Source of the DNA: Pseudarthrobacter polychromogenes
GTDB taxonomy: Bacteria > Actinomycetota > Actinomycetes > Actinomycetales > Micrococcaceae
Direction of reading: 5' to 3'
Assembly (NCBI RefSeq): GCF_014644495.1
Contig: NZ_BMKU01000001.1
Location: 186,001 to 250,000 of the forward strand
Length of the DNA stretch: 64,000 nucleotides
Below are positions 38,643 through 49,650 of this stretch, in pieces. A program made the translations under genes and the position numbers. Below the pieces are notes generated by a model. It had not been told where the DNA came from. It worked only from the letters and a program-made list of their open reading frames with translations, and searched no databases. Positions within the stretch are counted from its first letter, which is position 1. Every line of letters begins with the position of its first letter.

Positions 38643-38804
38643 TTGCGGCCGAAGCCAAAACTAGCGTATTCTAGATCTTCGGTGCTTACGCCAACACTTG
38701 GGTTATGACCCCACGGCGTTGAGGCACAGCGAGAGCCCACCCAATCATGGAACCGGGTTCCGCACGCAAATTTGTAATAAACGTCGAGAGAAGTGAGTTC
38801 CCAA
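38643..38804 (+). promoter_or_regulatory. rplU promoter and 5' leader
   Basis: TTGCGG at 38643-38648 and TATTCT at 38667-38672, 18 bases apart, are the best promoter pair. The leader that follows is about 125 bases, ending in GAGAGAAGTGAG before the GTG start, and contains a small dyad GGAACC-GGGTTCC near 38752-38760. Leaders of this size often carry feedback binding sites for ribosomal proteins, but none is recognised here. Confidence 0.5.
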
Positions 38805-39113
38805 GTGGTGTACGCGATTGTCCGCGCAGGCGGCCGCCAAGAGAAGGTTTCCGTTGGAGACTTCGTTACCCTGAACCGCGTCGCCGGTGGAGCTGGCAGC
38901 ACCATTCAGCTGCCCGCACTGCTCCTGGTTGACGGTGACAAGGTCACCTCCGCCGCTGCTGACCTGGCCAAGGTAACTGTTACGGCTGAGATCCTCCAGG
39001 ACCTCCGTGGTCCTAAGATTGTGATCCAGAAGTTCAAGAACAAGACCGGTTACAAGAAGCGCCAGGGTCACCGCCAGGAACTGACCAAGGTCAAGATCAC
39101 TGGTATCAAGTAA
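38805..39113 (+). CDS. rplU: 50S ribosomal protein L21
   Basis: A 102-residue protein with the L21 start [13 protein letters not shown] and end [10 protein letters not shown]. It binds 23S rRNA domain I near L20. The first GTG of a GTG-GTG pair gives the standard length; the frame is open 4 codons upstream but that adds residues absent from the family. Leads the rplU-rpmA unit. Confidence 0.97.
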   Translation: MVYAIVRAGGRQEKVSVGDFVTLNRVAGGAGSTIQLPALLLVDGDKVTSAAADLAKVTVTAEILQDLRGPKIVIQKFKNKTGYKKRQGHRQELTKVKITGIK

Positions 39114-39174
39114 CCTTCCGTGACTGTTCAGGTTTTTCAGCAGATTCCCCAGAATTTAGAGGCAGGCATTTCAG

Positions 39175-39438
39175 ATGGCACATAAAAAGGGCGCGAGCTC
39201 CACTCGCAACGGTCGTGACTCCAACGCACAGTACCTCGGCGTCAAGCGGTTCGGCGGCCAGGTAGTTTCCGCCGGCGAGATCATCGTCCGCCAGCGCGGC
39301 ACCCACTTCCACCCGGGCGCCGGCGTTGGCCGTGGCGGCGACGACACCCTGTTCGCACTGACCCCGGGAGCCGTTGAGTTCGGTACCCGCCGCGGTCGTC
39401 GCGTCGTCAACATCGTTGCTGCTGCAGCTGCAGAGTAA
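39175..39438 (+). CDS. rpmA: 50S ribosomal protein L27
   Basis: An 87-residue protein starting [15 protein letters not shown]. The N-terminal tail reaches the peptidyl transferase center. There is no Firmicute-type cleavable leader before A-H-K-K. It follows rplU by 61 bases, with AGGCA upstream of the ATG, and is closed by a terminator at 39456. Confidence 0.98.
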   Translation: MAHKKGASSTRNGRDSNAQYLGVKRFGGQVVSAGEIIVRQRGTHFHPGAGVGRGGDDTLFALTPGAVEFGTRRGRRVVNIVAAAAAE

Positions 39439-39455
39439 CAACCAGATCTGAAGCG

Positions 39456-39492
39456 GTGGAGCGGGCCATATGGTCCGCTCCACTGTTCTTTT
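39456..39492 (+). terminator. Terminator after rpmA
   Basis: A 13-bp stem (39456-39468 with 39471-39483, one G-T pair) followed by TGTTCTTTT. Confidence 0.85.
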
Positions 39493-39494
39493 AA

Positions 39495-42285
<2,791 letters not shown>

Positions 42286-42299
42286 GCTTCCGGCTCGCC

Positions 42300-42305
42300 T
42301 AAACT
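42300..42305 (+). promoter_or_regulatory. -10 box of leaderless proA
   Basis: TAAACT ends 6 bases before the proA ATG and there is no Shine-Dalgarno, so a separate leaderless start may exist besides read-through from proB. Confidence 0.5.
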
Positions 42306-42311
42306 TGGAAC

Positions 42312-43685
42312 ATGACTGAGGCCCTGATCCACAAGACTGCCGAAAATTCCGGAGACACCGCTGCCGCCACGCGGCCCGTTGAGTCATCGGCAGCACCGGT
42401 CCCGGCTGGCGTTCCGCTGTCTTCCGGCGACGTCGAGGCAGCAGTGCACGCCATCGCCGACCGCTCCCGCCATGCGGCGCGGCGGATGGCCATGGCCAAC
42501 CGGGCATGGAAGGACCGTGCCCTCCGCGCAGTAGGCACAGCCCTGCAGGAGAGCACGGAATCCATTCTCACCGCCAACGCCATGGACGTGGCGGCAGGAA
42601 AGGCCAACGGCACCTCCGCTGCCATGCTGGACCGCCTCACCCTGACGGAAACCCGCATCGCGGGCCTGGTGGCGGCCCTGGAAAACCTGGCCAACCTGCC
42701 CGATCCCGTAGGCAACGTTGTGCGCGGGCAGACACTCCCCAACGGCCTGCGCCTCCGCCAGGTCAACGTCCCCATGGGCGTGGTGGCCGCCATCTATGAA
42801 GCACGGCCGAACGTCACGGTGGACATTGCCGGGCTGGCACTCAAGAGCGGCAACGCCGTGATCCTGCGCGGTGGCAGCGCCGCCCAGGCAACCAACGAGG
42901 TGTTGGTGCGGGTGCTGCGCGAAGCGCTCGACTCCGTGGGCCTGCCCGCAGACGCGGTCCAGACGGTCGACCAGTATGGCCGCGCCGGCGCCAATGTCCT
43001 GATGAAGGCCCGCGGCAGGGTGGACGTCCTGATTCCCCGCGGCGGCCGCGAGTTGATCCAGACTGTCGTCACCAACTCCGCCGTCCCCGTCATCGAAACC
43101 GGTGAAGGGAACGTGCACATCTTTATCGACGAGTCGGCCAGCGAGGACATGGCGGTGGAGATCCTCCTGAACGCCAAGACGCAACGGCCCAGCGTCTGCA
43201 ACACGGTGGAGACCCTCCTGGTCCACTCCGGTTCACGCGTGCTCCCGGCCGTAGCGGCCGCCCTGCGTAAGGCCGGCGTCAGGCTGCACACCGATGAGCG
43301 CACGCGCGCCGCGCTTCCCGCCTCCATCGAGTCCGAACCGGCCACCGACGAGGACTGGGCCACCGAATACATGGACCTTGACCTTGCGGTTGCCATGGTG
43401 GACAGCCTCGACGAGGCAGTCAGTCACATCCGCACCTGGTCTACCGGCCATACCGAGGCCATCCTCACCAATGACCTGTCCAACGCCGAGCGCTTCATCG
43501 CCGAGGTGGATTCCGCGGCCGTCATTGTCAATGCGTCCACCCGGTTTACCGACGGCGGGGAGTTGGGGCTGGGTGCCGAGGTGGGCATCTCCACCCAGAA
43601 ACTGCACGCCCGCGGTCCCATGGGGCTGACCGAACTCACCACCACGAAGTGGATCGTGCAGGGTGAGGGCCAGGTGCGCGGGTAG
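42312..43685 (+). CDS. proA: Gamma-glutamyl phosphate reductase
   Basis: A 457-residue aldehyde-dehydrogenase-fold enzyme reducing glutamyl-5-phosphate to the semialdehyde with NADPH, the second step of proline synthesis. The catalytic Cys is in R-P-S-V-C-N-T-V-E-T near 297, with Y-E-A-R-P-N-V-T and L-R-G-G-S earlier. The first 35 residues are a variable Ala/Thr/Pro-rich extension. Follows proB by 26 bases. Confidence 0.96.
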   Translation: MTEALIHKTAENSGDTAAATRPVESSAAPVPAGVPLSSGDVEAAVHAIADRSRHAARRMAMANRAWKDRALRAVGTALQESTESILTANAMDVAAGKANGTSAAMLDRLTLTETRIAGLVAALENLANLPDPVGNVVRGQTLPNGLRLRQVNVPMGVVAAIYEARPNVTVDIAGLALKSGNAVILRGGSAAQATNEVLVRVLREALDSVGLPADAVQTVDQYGRAGANVLMKARGRVDVLIPRGGRELIQTVVTNSAVPVIETGEGNVHIFIDESASEDMAVEILLNAKTQRPSVCNTVETLLVHSGSRVLPAVAAALRKAGVRLHTDERTRAALPASIESEPATDEDWATEYMDLDLAVAMVDSLDEAVSHIRTWSTGHTEAILTNDLSNAERFIAEVDSAAVIVNASTRFTDGGELGLGAEVGISTQKLHARGPMGLTELTTTKWIVQGEGQVRG

Positions 43686-43762
43686 CGCACGGTAACATAG
43701 ACCAGAAGCCAGAAACGGCGGAGCTTTCCGCTGCCACAATCGTTTGAGCCCAAGGGGAGAAC

Positions 43763-43993
43763 ATGCTGTTCCAGCAGATTGCCACGTCCGTCGCCGAAGG
43801 CGAAGAACACGAACTCGCGCCGCTGTGGGCTGAGCCGTGGGTCTTCGGTGTGGTCATCTTCGCCATCCTGCTGGTCATGATGTTCATCACGCTGTCCTAC
43901 TCCAACCTGGGCAACCGCCACACGGCCACCGAGGAGCACGCGGATCCGCACCGCCAGCACCCGAACAAGCACGACCACGGGCAGGGCCACTAA
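43763..43993 (+). CDS. Small single-span membrane protein with His-rich tail
   Basis: A 76-residue protein: a short outer or inner N-terminus rich in Glu, one transmembrane helix at about 26-46 ([11 protein letters not shown]), and a tail with nine His residues ([11 protein letters not shown] at the end). A strong Shine-Dalgarno AAGGGGAG precedes the ATG. The His tail suggests metal binding but that is inference. Lies between proA and nadD and is probably co-transcribed with nadD, 13 bases downstream. Confidence 0.8.
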   Translation: MLFQQIATSVAEGEEHELAPLWAEPWVFGVVIFAILLVMMFITLSYSNLGNRHTATEEHADPHRQHPNKHDHGQGH

Positions 43994-44006
43994 CATTTCC
44001 CGCGTT

Positions 44007-44660
44007 TTGCACCGCTCGGGTGCCAACGGCAGGCTGCGGCTGGGCGTGATGGGCGGGACGTTCGATCCCATCCACCACGGCCACCTGGTGGCTGCCAGCG
44101 AGGTGGCGGCGGAATTCGACCTGGACGAGGTGGTTTTCGTCCCCACCGGCCAACCGTGGCAGAAGTCCCACAAGCACGTCAGCGAACCCGAGCACCGCTA
44201 CCTGATGACCGTCATCGCCACGGCGTCCAACCCGCGCTTTACGGTCAGCAGGGTGGACGTCGACCGGCCAGGTCCCACGTACACCATCGATACCCTTCGC
44301 GACCTCCGGGCCCAGCGCCCCGACGCCGATCTCTTCTTCATCACCGGGGCGGACGCCCTGGCACAGATCCTCTCCTGGAAGGACATCGACGAACTGTGGT
44401 CGCTGGCCCATTTCGTCGGGGTCACCAGGCCCGGGCATGTTCTGGACGGCATGGGACGCGATGACGTCAGCCTCCTGGAGGTCCCGGCCATGGCCATCTC
44501 CTCGACGGACTGCCGCGCGCGCGTGGCCGCGAACCATCCGGTCTGGTACCTGGTACCGGACGGCGTCGTGCAGTACATCGCCAAGTACGGCCTGTACGAA
44601 GCCGCCGCGGAAGCCGATGCCCCACCGTCCCTAGCACGTGAACCAGCCAGTACTGAATGA
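44007..44660 (+). CDS. nadD: Nicotinate-nucleotide adenylyltransferase
   Basis: A 217-residue enzyme making nicotinate adenine dinucleotide in NAD synthesis. Seen: nucleotidyltransferase motif [12 protein letters not shown] near residue 17 and I-S-S-T-D-C-R near 180, matching the usual I-S-S-T-x-I-R. The TTG start at 44007 is the only suitable one that keeps the first beta strand (R-L-R-L-G-V); no Shine-Dalgarno stands out, so coupling to the upstream gene is possible. Confidence 0.93.
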   Translation: MHRSGANGRLRLGVMGGTFDPIHHGHLVAASEVAAEFDLDEVVFVPTGQPWQKSHKHVSEPEHRYLMTVIATASNPRFTVSRVDVDRPGPTYTIDTLRDLRAQRPDADLFFITGADALAQILSWKDIDELWSLAHFVGVTRPGHVLDGMGRDDVSLLEVPAMAISSTDCRARVAANHPVWYLVPDGVVQYIAKYGLYEAAAEADAPPSLAREPASTE

Positions 44661-44667
44661 GTTCTCA

Positions 44668-46101
44668 ATGAGTCAGGAACAGCCCCCCATCCGCAGCCGC
44701 CGGGAACTCCGGAAGGCCAGGGACGCCCAGCAGGAGTCTGCTTCCAAGGGCACGGAGCAGCTCCAGCCTGCCCTAAAGACGGATGCTGGTGCGCCGGGTG
44801 CTGCTGCCCCCTCGGGGCCCGTTGCTCCCTCGGGACCCGGTGCCGCCGGAGCGGCCGCCGGGCAGGCCAACACCCAGCGGTCATCCCAGATCCGGGCGCG
44901 GGACCGTGCAGCCCTTCGCGCCATCAAGGAGCTGGAGGAAAAGGAAGGCCAGCTCTCCGCCGGTGGTCCTCCCACCCGTCGGCAGCTCCGCCTCCAGCAG
45001 CTCAAGGAACAGGCGCTGACTGCGGCTAACCCCATTGTGCCGTTGGCTTCCACTTCGCCTGCTTCCACTCCTCAGCGTTCAACGGACGGGCCCCGGAATG
45101 GCGTCAGCCACAAGGACAGCGGCCACGAGGACAGTCACAGCGGCAGCAGCCAGGGCAGTGGCCCGTCCACCGACGCGAAAAACACCGGCGCGGGGGAGCA
45201 GGCCCGTCAGGGCGGGACAACCACCCCTGGCGTTAAGGCCGGTTCACCGGGCCCCGAGGGCATGACCGTGGAACAGGCGCTGGCGGCCCGGTCCCTGCTC
45301 GCGGAGCAGGCCAAAAACCAGATCGCGAAAATGGAGCACATCGCCTCCCTGGATCCCGAAGCGGTTGATCCGGAGATCCTGGCCGAGCAAATCGCCCTGG
45401 CGGAGCGTGCGGCGGTCATGAACCGCCGGGCCATGGCCAAGCAAAAGCTGGCCGAGCAGGCCGGTACACCCGCGGTTCCGGCGGCTCCGGCTGCCCCTCC
45501 GAAAAATCACGTCCAGGGACGTTCGCGGGATGCCGGAAAGCGTCCCGGGGATGCCGGAAAGCGTCCCGGGGATGCCGGCAAGAAGGACCAGGCCGGGAAG
45601 CCGGCGGCCGGACAACGCCCCGCCCCTTCTACTGCCAACAATCTGGCCATGGTCACGCCGCTGGAATTCGTGCAGGTCCCCGGCATCGACCGGCCCGTCA
45701 TGAAGCCGCCCGCAACTTCGCACGTACCGGTCACCACCCGCCCGGGAACCAAGGTCACGCCTTCCAGGACCAAGAAGCGGCGATCACCAGGCCCCCAGCG
45801 CACTGCCCCAGCTGATGCTGGACCCGGCCGCTCGCAGGTGATCGCAAGGGCTGAAGCTGCCGCCCGGGCCGCTGCCCGCCCGCAGCAGGTGGTTACTGAT
45901 GAGCACCAGGGGGAGGACCTCTTCGAGGACCTTCCTCGAATCCCGGCTTCGTCCGCCCACGGCCTTGATCCCCTGGACGCAGCCACGGCGGGACTGGCCC
46001 GGGCGAACAGGACCAGGGTCCTGCAGTTCCTGGTCCTGGCATTCGGCGTCGTGGCACTGGTCTCGGGCGTCATCCTGATCATCAACGGCATGGCCCGCTG
46101 A
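44668..46101 (+). CDS. Unrecognised Ala/Pro-rich protein with C-terminal anchor
   Basis: A 477-residue protein mostly of low complexity. It begins S-Q-E-Q-P-P-I-R-S-R-R-E-L-R, has a coiled-coil-like stretch near 70-115, a long disordered Ser/Gly/Pro part, an Ala/Glu helix near 205-260, three tandem R/K-P-G-D-A-G-K units near 290, and a single transmembrane span right at the C-terminus (residues about 452-474), a tail-anchored layout. The R-S-R-R-E-L-R start recurs in actinobacterial proteins at this locus, between nadD and rsfS. No function assigned. GTG 44638 is a possible earlier start. Confidence 0.75.
   Translation: MSQEQPPIRSRRELRKARDAQQESASKGTEQLQPALKTDAGAPGAAAPSGPVAPSGPGAAGAAAGQANTQRSSQIRARDRAALRAIKELEEKEGQLSAGGPPTRRQLRLQQLKEQALTAANPIVPLASTSPASTPQRSTDGPRNGVSHKDSGHEDSHSGSSQGSGPSTDAKNTGAGEQARQGGTTTPGVKAGSPGPEGMTVEQALAARSLLAEQAKNQIAKMEHIASLDPEAVDPEILAEQIALAERAAVMNRRAMAKQKLAEQAGTPAVPAAPAAPPKNHVQGRSRDAGKRPGDAGKRPGDAGKKDQAGKPAAGQRPAPSTANNLAMVTPLEFVQVPGIDRPVMKPPATSHVPVTTRPGTKVTPSRTKKRRSPGPQRTAPADAGPGRSQVIARAEAAARAAARPQQVVTDEHQGEDLFEDLPRIPASSAHGLDPLDAATAGLARANRTRVLQFLVLAFGVVALVSGVILIINGMAR
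45526..45582. repeat. 21-base tandem repeat inside the 44668 gene
   Basis: Two full units (45526-45546, 45547-45567) and a partial third (45568-45582) of GGGGATGCCGGAAAGCGTCC type keep the frame and code for D-A-G-K-R-P-G. Confidence 0.8.
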
Positions 46102-46160
46102 TCACCAACCGCCGGCCGGCAACGGTCGGCCACTGCATATTTAACCCAACAAGGAGTCAC

Positions 46161-46562
46161 GTGACTGCATCAGAATCGTCCATCACCATAGCCCGCGCCG
46201 CCGCCAGGGCAGCCGCGGACAAGATTGCCCAGGATATTGTTGCCCTGGACGTCAGCGAGCGGCTGGCCCTGGCCGACGTTTTCCTCATCGCCTCGGCACC
46301 CAGCGAACGCCAGGTCAATGCCATCGTTGACGGTATAGAGGAAGAACTCGCCAAGCAGGACCTGCGGCCCGTCCGGCGTGAGGGCCGCTCCGGTGGCCGC
46401 TGGGTGCTGCTCGATTACTCGGACATTGTCATCCACGTCCAGCATGAGGAGGACCGGGTGTTCTACGCCCTGGAACGCCTCTGGAAGGACTGCCCCGTGG
46501 TGGACCTGCAGCTCGGGGACGACGCGTCGGCCAAAGCCACCGCGGGGTCCGAGACCGAATAA
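46161..46562 (+). CDS. rsfS: Ribosomal silencing factor RsfS
   Basis: A 133-residue protein of the Iojap/RsfS family, which binds L14 and blocks subunit joining when nutrients are short. Typical segments are S-A-P-S-E-R-Q-V-N-A-I near 48, W-V-L-L-D-Y-S-D-I-V-I-H near 88 and R-V-F-Y-A-L-E-R-L-W. GTG start with AAGGAG at 46151-46156. The nadD...rsfS neighbourhood is conserved widely in bacteria. Confidence 0.95.
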   Translation: MTASESSITIARAAARAAADKIAQDIVALDVSERLALADVFLIASAPSERQVNAIVDGIEEELAKQDLRPVRREGRSGGRWVLLDYSDIVIHVQHEEDRVFYALERLWKDCPVVDLQLGDDASAKATAGSETE

Positions 46563-46592
46563 TTCCGCGGAATCGCGCGGAATATGCCCGAT

Positions 46593-46622
46593 TTGGAATT
46601 TTCGGAATTGCTGTTCTAAGAT
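46593..46622 (+). promoter_or_regulatory. Promoter of the first tRNA-Ala
   Basis: TTGGAA at 46593-46598 and TAAGAT at 46617-46622, 18 bases apart, inside an unusually A/T-rich stretch for this window. Confidence 0.6.
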
Positions 46623-46675
46623 ATTTGAGTTGCTTCGGGGAAAGCCGAAAAAGCTCGACAGGGCAGCAATAGTTC

Positions 46676-46748
46676 GGGGCTGTGGCGCAGCTGGTAGCGC
46701 ACCTGCATGGCATGCAGGGGGTCAGGGGTTCGAGTCCCCTCAGCTCCA
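46676..46748 (+). tRNA. tRNA-Ala (anticodon GGC), copy 1
   Basis: Complete cloverleaf: acceptor GGGGCTG/CAGCTCC, anticodon arm CCTGC-ATGGCAT-GCAGG with GGC, T-loop TTCGAGT. CCA is not encoded. A leader hairpin TTCGG-N6-CCGAA (46634-46649) lies upstream. Identical to copy 2. Confidence 0.97.
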
Positions 46749-46754
46749 CCGAAT

Positions 46755-46790
46755 ATCCGCCGGAATCACTGCGATTCCGGCGGATTTTTT
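46755..46790 (+). terminator. Terminator after tRNA-Ala copy 1
   Basis: A 13-bp stem (46755-46767 with 46773-46785) followed by five T's, a textbook rho-independent stop. Confidence 0.92.
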
Positions 46791-46930
46791 GTTAGCACTG
46801 TTCCGCGGACGCAGCCGGCAGGCCCGGACGGACCCCAGGCCGGGACGCGACACCACGATTGGCGTGCGGGGCGAAAGTGCATTAAGCTGAACAGGTTGCT
46901 TCGGGGAGTTACTCCGAAAGCGGCAAGTCC

Positions 46931-47003
46931 GGGGCTGTGGCGCAGCTGGTAGCGCACCTGCATGGCATGCAGGGGGTCAGGGGTTCGAGTCCCCTCAGCT
47001 CCA
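46931..47003 (+). tRNA. tRNA-Ala (anticodon GGC), copy 2
   Basis: Base-for-base the same as copy 1, 255 bases downstream, with a similar upstream hairpin (46900-46908 with 46912-46918). It decodes GCC and GCU, heavily used in this genome. Confidence 0.97.
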
Positions 47004-47044
47004 CCGGTAGGCATCCTGCAACAAGCCGGAAGGCACAGGAGCAT

Positions 47045-47079
47045 CGGAAGGGACGGTCCCATCGGGACCGTCCCTTCCG
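47045..47079. terminator. Terminator between tRNA-Ala copy 2 and cfa
   Basis: A 16-bp perfect stem (47045-47060 with 47064-47079) with a 3-base loop between convergent genes. Confidence 0.85.
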
Positions 47080-47098
47080 CGTTAACCCAGCTGCCCCT

Positions 47099-48421
47099 TC
47101 AGAGCCAGGTTGTCCGCCGCAGCGGGGGTTCATCACCGCCCGGCCGCTGGACCAGGACCTGGTTGACGCCCGTCAGGCCGCCCTCAAAGCCAAGCGCGCT
47201 GGAAGCCATATACAACCGCCACACCCGCGCCCTGCCCAGGCTGGCCAGCTTCACGGCGTGGTCCCAGTTGGCCTCCAGCCTGCTGACCCAGGCACGGAGG
47301 GTCAACGCATAGTGCCGCCGCAGCGCCTCTACATCCAGGACCTCGAATCCGGCGCCCTCCAGGGCGGACACCATCTCGCCAAGGCTGATCATCTCCCCGT
47401 CCGGAAACACATAGCGGGGAATGAACGAATCGGGATCCGGCTTGGTGGGCCCGGCGTTCCAGGAAACTGCATGGTTCAGCAGCCGCCCGCCGGGCCGGAG
47501 CAGGCTGAACAAGGCCGTTGCGTAGGCTGGCGTCTGCTCCCTGCCCACATGTTCGGACATCCCGATGGAGCTGATGGCATCGAAAGGTCCGTCGCCGATG
47601 TCCCGGTAGTCCCGGACCCGGATGTCCACCCGCTCCGTCAGGCCGGCCTCGGCAGCCCGCTTGCGTGCAAGGTTTGCCTGCTCCGTGGAAAGGGTGATGC
47701 CCACCACTGTTGCGCCGTACTGTCCGGCAGCATGGAGGGCGAAACTTCCCCACCCGCAGCCTACGTCCAGCACCCGCATTCCCGGCCGCAGGCCCAGCTT
47801 CCGGCACACCAGGTCCAGTTTTTCCTCCTGGGCTTCGTCCAGGCCTGCGGCGAGCAGGTTGCCTGACTCCGGGGATTCCGTGCCGTAGCTGCCGTCCGGC
47901 CAGACCGCGCACGAGTAGACCATGGACTGCCCCAGCACCAGGGCGTAGAAATCGTTGCCCACATCGTAATGATGGGAAATGGCTGCCGAGTCGCGCCGGC
48001 GCGAATGCAACCGGCCCTTCTTTACAACCTTTGCCTCCTCCGGCGGCGGCGCCGGATTCGGGCCCAGCGCACCCAGCCGGACGGCCGTGCGCAGCAGCGT
48101 CCACATTTCCCGGGCCGTGGGCCGCCGGAACGGGCCGGGCTCCGCGAACTTCCCCGCTGAACTCAAGGCAGTGAAGGCAGCGAAGATGTCCCCGGGGGAG
48201 TCGATATCTCCCGCCACGTAGGCCCGGCTCAAGCCGAGCTGGCCCGGGGACCACAGGATCCGGCGGAGGGCCCGGCGGGAATGGAACTCCAGGACAGGTG
48301 CACCCTCCGGCCCTGCCTCTGACCCGTCCCAGGCCCGCAGGCGCAACGGTATCTCTTTGGTGTCCAGCACAACTGACAGGGCCTGGGCCAGGCGCGCTGC
48401 GTGTCCTTTGCTTGTGGTCAT
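47099..48421 (-). CDS. cfa: Cyclopropane-fatty-acyl-phospholipid synthase
   Basis: A 440-residue SAM-dependent enzyme that adds a methylene bridge to unsaturated acyl chains of membrane lipids. The N-terminal lipid-binding half (1-140) is followed by H-Y-D-V-G-N-D-F-Y near 160 and the SAM site V-L-D-V-G-C-G-W-G-S near 222. Many actinobacterial members instead make 10-methyl or methylene branches, so the exact product is open. ATG 48421 has GGAGG 5 bases away; the frame is open far beyond, antisense to the next gene. Divergent from the monooxygenase. Confidence 0.9.
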   Translation of the reverse strand: MTTSKGHAARLAQALSVVLDTKEIPLRLRAWDGSEAGPEGAPVLEFHSRRALRRILWSPGQLGLSRAYVAGDIDSPGDIFAAFTALSSAGKFAEPGPFRRPTAREMWTLLRTAVRLGALGPNPAPPPEEAKVVKKGRLHSRRRDSAAISHHYDVGNDFYALVLGQSMVYSCAVWPDGSYGTESPESGNLLAAGLDEAQEEKLDLVCRKLGLRPGMRVLDVGCGWGSFALHAAGQYGATVVGITLSTEQANLARKRAAEAGLTERVDIRVRDYRDIGDGPFDAISSIGMSEHVGREQTPAYATALFSLLRPGGRLLNHAVSWNAGPTKPDPDSFIPRYVFPDGEMISLGEMVSALEGAGFEVLDVEALRRHYALTLRAWVSRLEANWDHAVKLASLGRARVWRLYMASSALGFEGGLTGVNQVLVQRPGGDEPPLRRTTWL

Positions 48422-48475
48422 GGTGGTCCTCCCGTCTCCATGGGCCAAGACTAAGGCCGGGAGACGCCCCGCGAC

Positions 48476-48481
48476 TATCAT
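48476..48481 (+). promoter_or_regulatory. -10 box of the flavin monooxygenase gene
   Basis: TATCAT, 6 bases before the GTG at 48488; the intervening GGGGGA could act as either a Shine-Dalgarno or the transcript start. Confidence 0.4.
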
Positions 48482-48487
48482 GGGGGA

Positions 48488-49570
48488 GTGAATTCTGCCC
48501 GTGCCGACGTCGTCGTTATCGGCGCGGGCCAGGCCGGGCTCTCGGCTGCCTACCACCTTCAGCGCCGTGGCGTAGACCACGTAATTTTCGACGCCGAGGA
48601 TGGTCCCGGCGGCGCGTGGCGGCACCGGTGGAAGAGCCTGCGGATGGAAACGGTCAACGGCATCAGTGATCTTCCCGGGATCGCCAAGCCCGCCGTGGAT
48701 CCGCGGGAACCCAGCTCGGAATTCCTGGCGCGCTACTTCCGTGACTACGAGGAGGAACTGGGGCTGTCCGTCCGGCGGCCCGTGAAGGTCCGGTCGGTCA
48801 GCCGGGAGGACGCAAACCCTGCCGGCCTTCTGGGAATCGCCACATCGGACGGAGACTGGACAGCCGGGGCCGTCATCAACGCCACCGGCACCTGGACCCG
48901 CCCGTTCTGGCCTACCTACCCCGGGCAGTCCACCTTCCGCGGACGCCAGCTCCACGTGGCGGACTACGTCTCCGCGGAGGAGTTCAAAGGACAGCACGTG
49001 ATTGTGGTGGGCGGCGGCATCTCGGCTGTCGGCCTCCTTGACGAAATCTCGCGCGTCACCACCACCAGCTGGTTCACCCGCCGGGAACCGGTGTGGCGGG
49101 ATGAGGAGTTCGACGCCAGGGCGGGACACGACGCGGTGGCCCTGGTGGAGGAACGGGTCCGCAGGGGCCTGCCGCCGCAGAGCGTGGTGTCGGTGACCGG
49201 CCTGATCTGGACGCCGGCATTCAAGGCGGCGGCGGCCAGGGGCGCCCTGGACCGGCAGCCGATGTTCACCTCCATAGAGCCCGGCGGCGTCAGGCTCGCG
49301 GACGGAGGTTTCCAGCCGGCAGGCGCGATCGTGTGGGCCACCGGTTTCCGTGCGGAGCTGGAGCATCTCGCGCCGCTGCACCTGAGGGGACACGGCGGCG
49401 GAATCGTGATGGAAGGAACCCAGGTAGCCTCGGAACCCCGCGTCCACCTGGTAGGTTACGGGCCGTCGTCGTCCACAATCGGGGCCAACAGAGCCGGACG
49501 CGCCGCCGTGGCGGCCATCCTGAAACTCCCCGGGATCAGTCCGGCGGCAACACCAGTAAGTTGGGGCTGA
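48488..49570 (+). CDS. FAD-dependent NAD(P)-binding oxidoreductase
   Basis: A 360-residue flavin monooxygenase-like protein. FAD site G-A-G-Q-A-G-L-S-A near residue 12, the W-x-x-x-W-K-S-L-R-M segment near 42-50, second dinucleotide site V-V-G-G-G-I-S-A-V near 175, and W-A-T-G-F-R near 280 as in the Trk/FMO/Baeyer-Villiger superfamily. It lacks the long C-terminal parts of true Baeyer-Villiger enzymes. Substrate not predictable. GTG start at 48488. The methyltransferase gene begins 80 bases later. Confidence 0.85.
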   Translation: MNSARADVVVIGAGQAGLSAAYHLQRRGVDHVIFDAEDGPGGAWRHRWKSLRMETVNGISDLPGIAKPAVDPREPSSEFLARYFRDYEEELGLSVRRPVKVRSVSREDANPAGLLGIATSDGDWTAGAVINATGTWTRPFWPTYPGQSTFRGRQLHVADYVSAEEFKGQHVIVVGGGISAVGLLDEISRVTTTSWFTRREPVWRDEEFDARAGHDAVALVEERVRRGLPPQSVVSVTGLIWTPAFKAAAARGALDRQPMFTSIEPGGVRLADGGFQPAGAIVWATGFRAELEHLAPLHLRGHGGGIVMEGTQVASEPRVHLVGYGPSSSTIGANRAGRAAVAAILKLPGISPAATPVSWG

Positions 49571-49650
49571 CGGCGGGGCACGGTCCGTGCCCGGTCCACG
49601 CACTCCAGCAAACGTACACACTCAACGCACAACGGAAGCGGCAGGAACAC

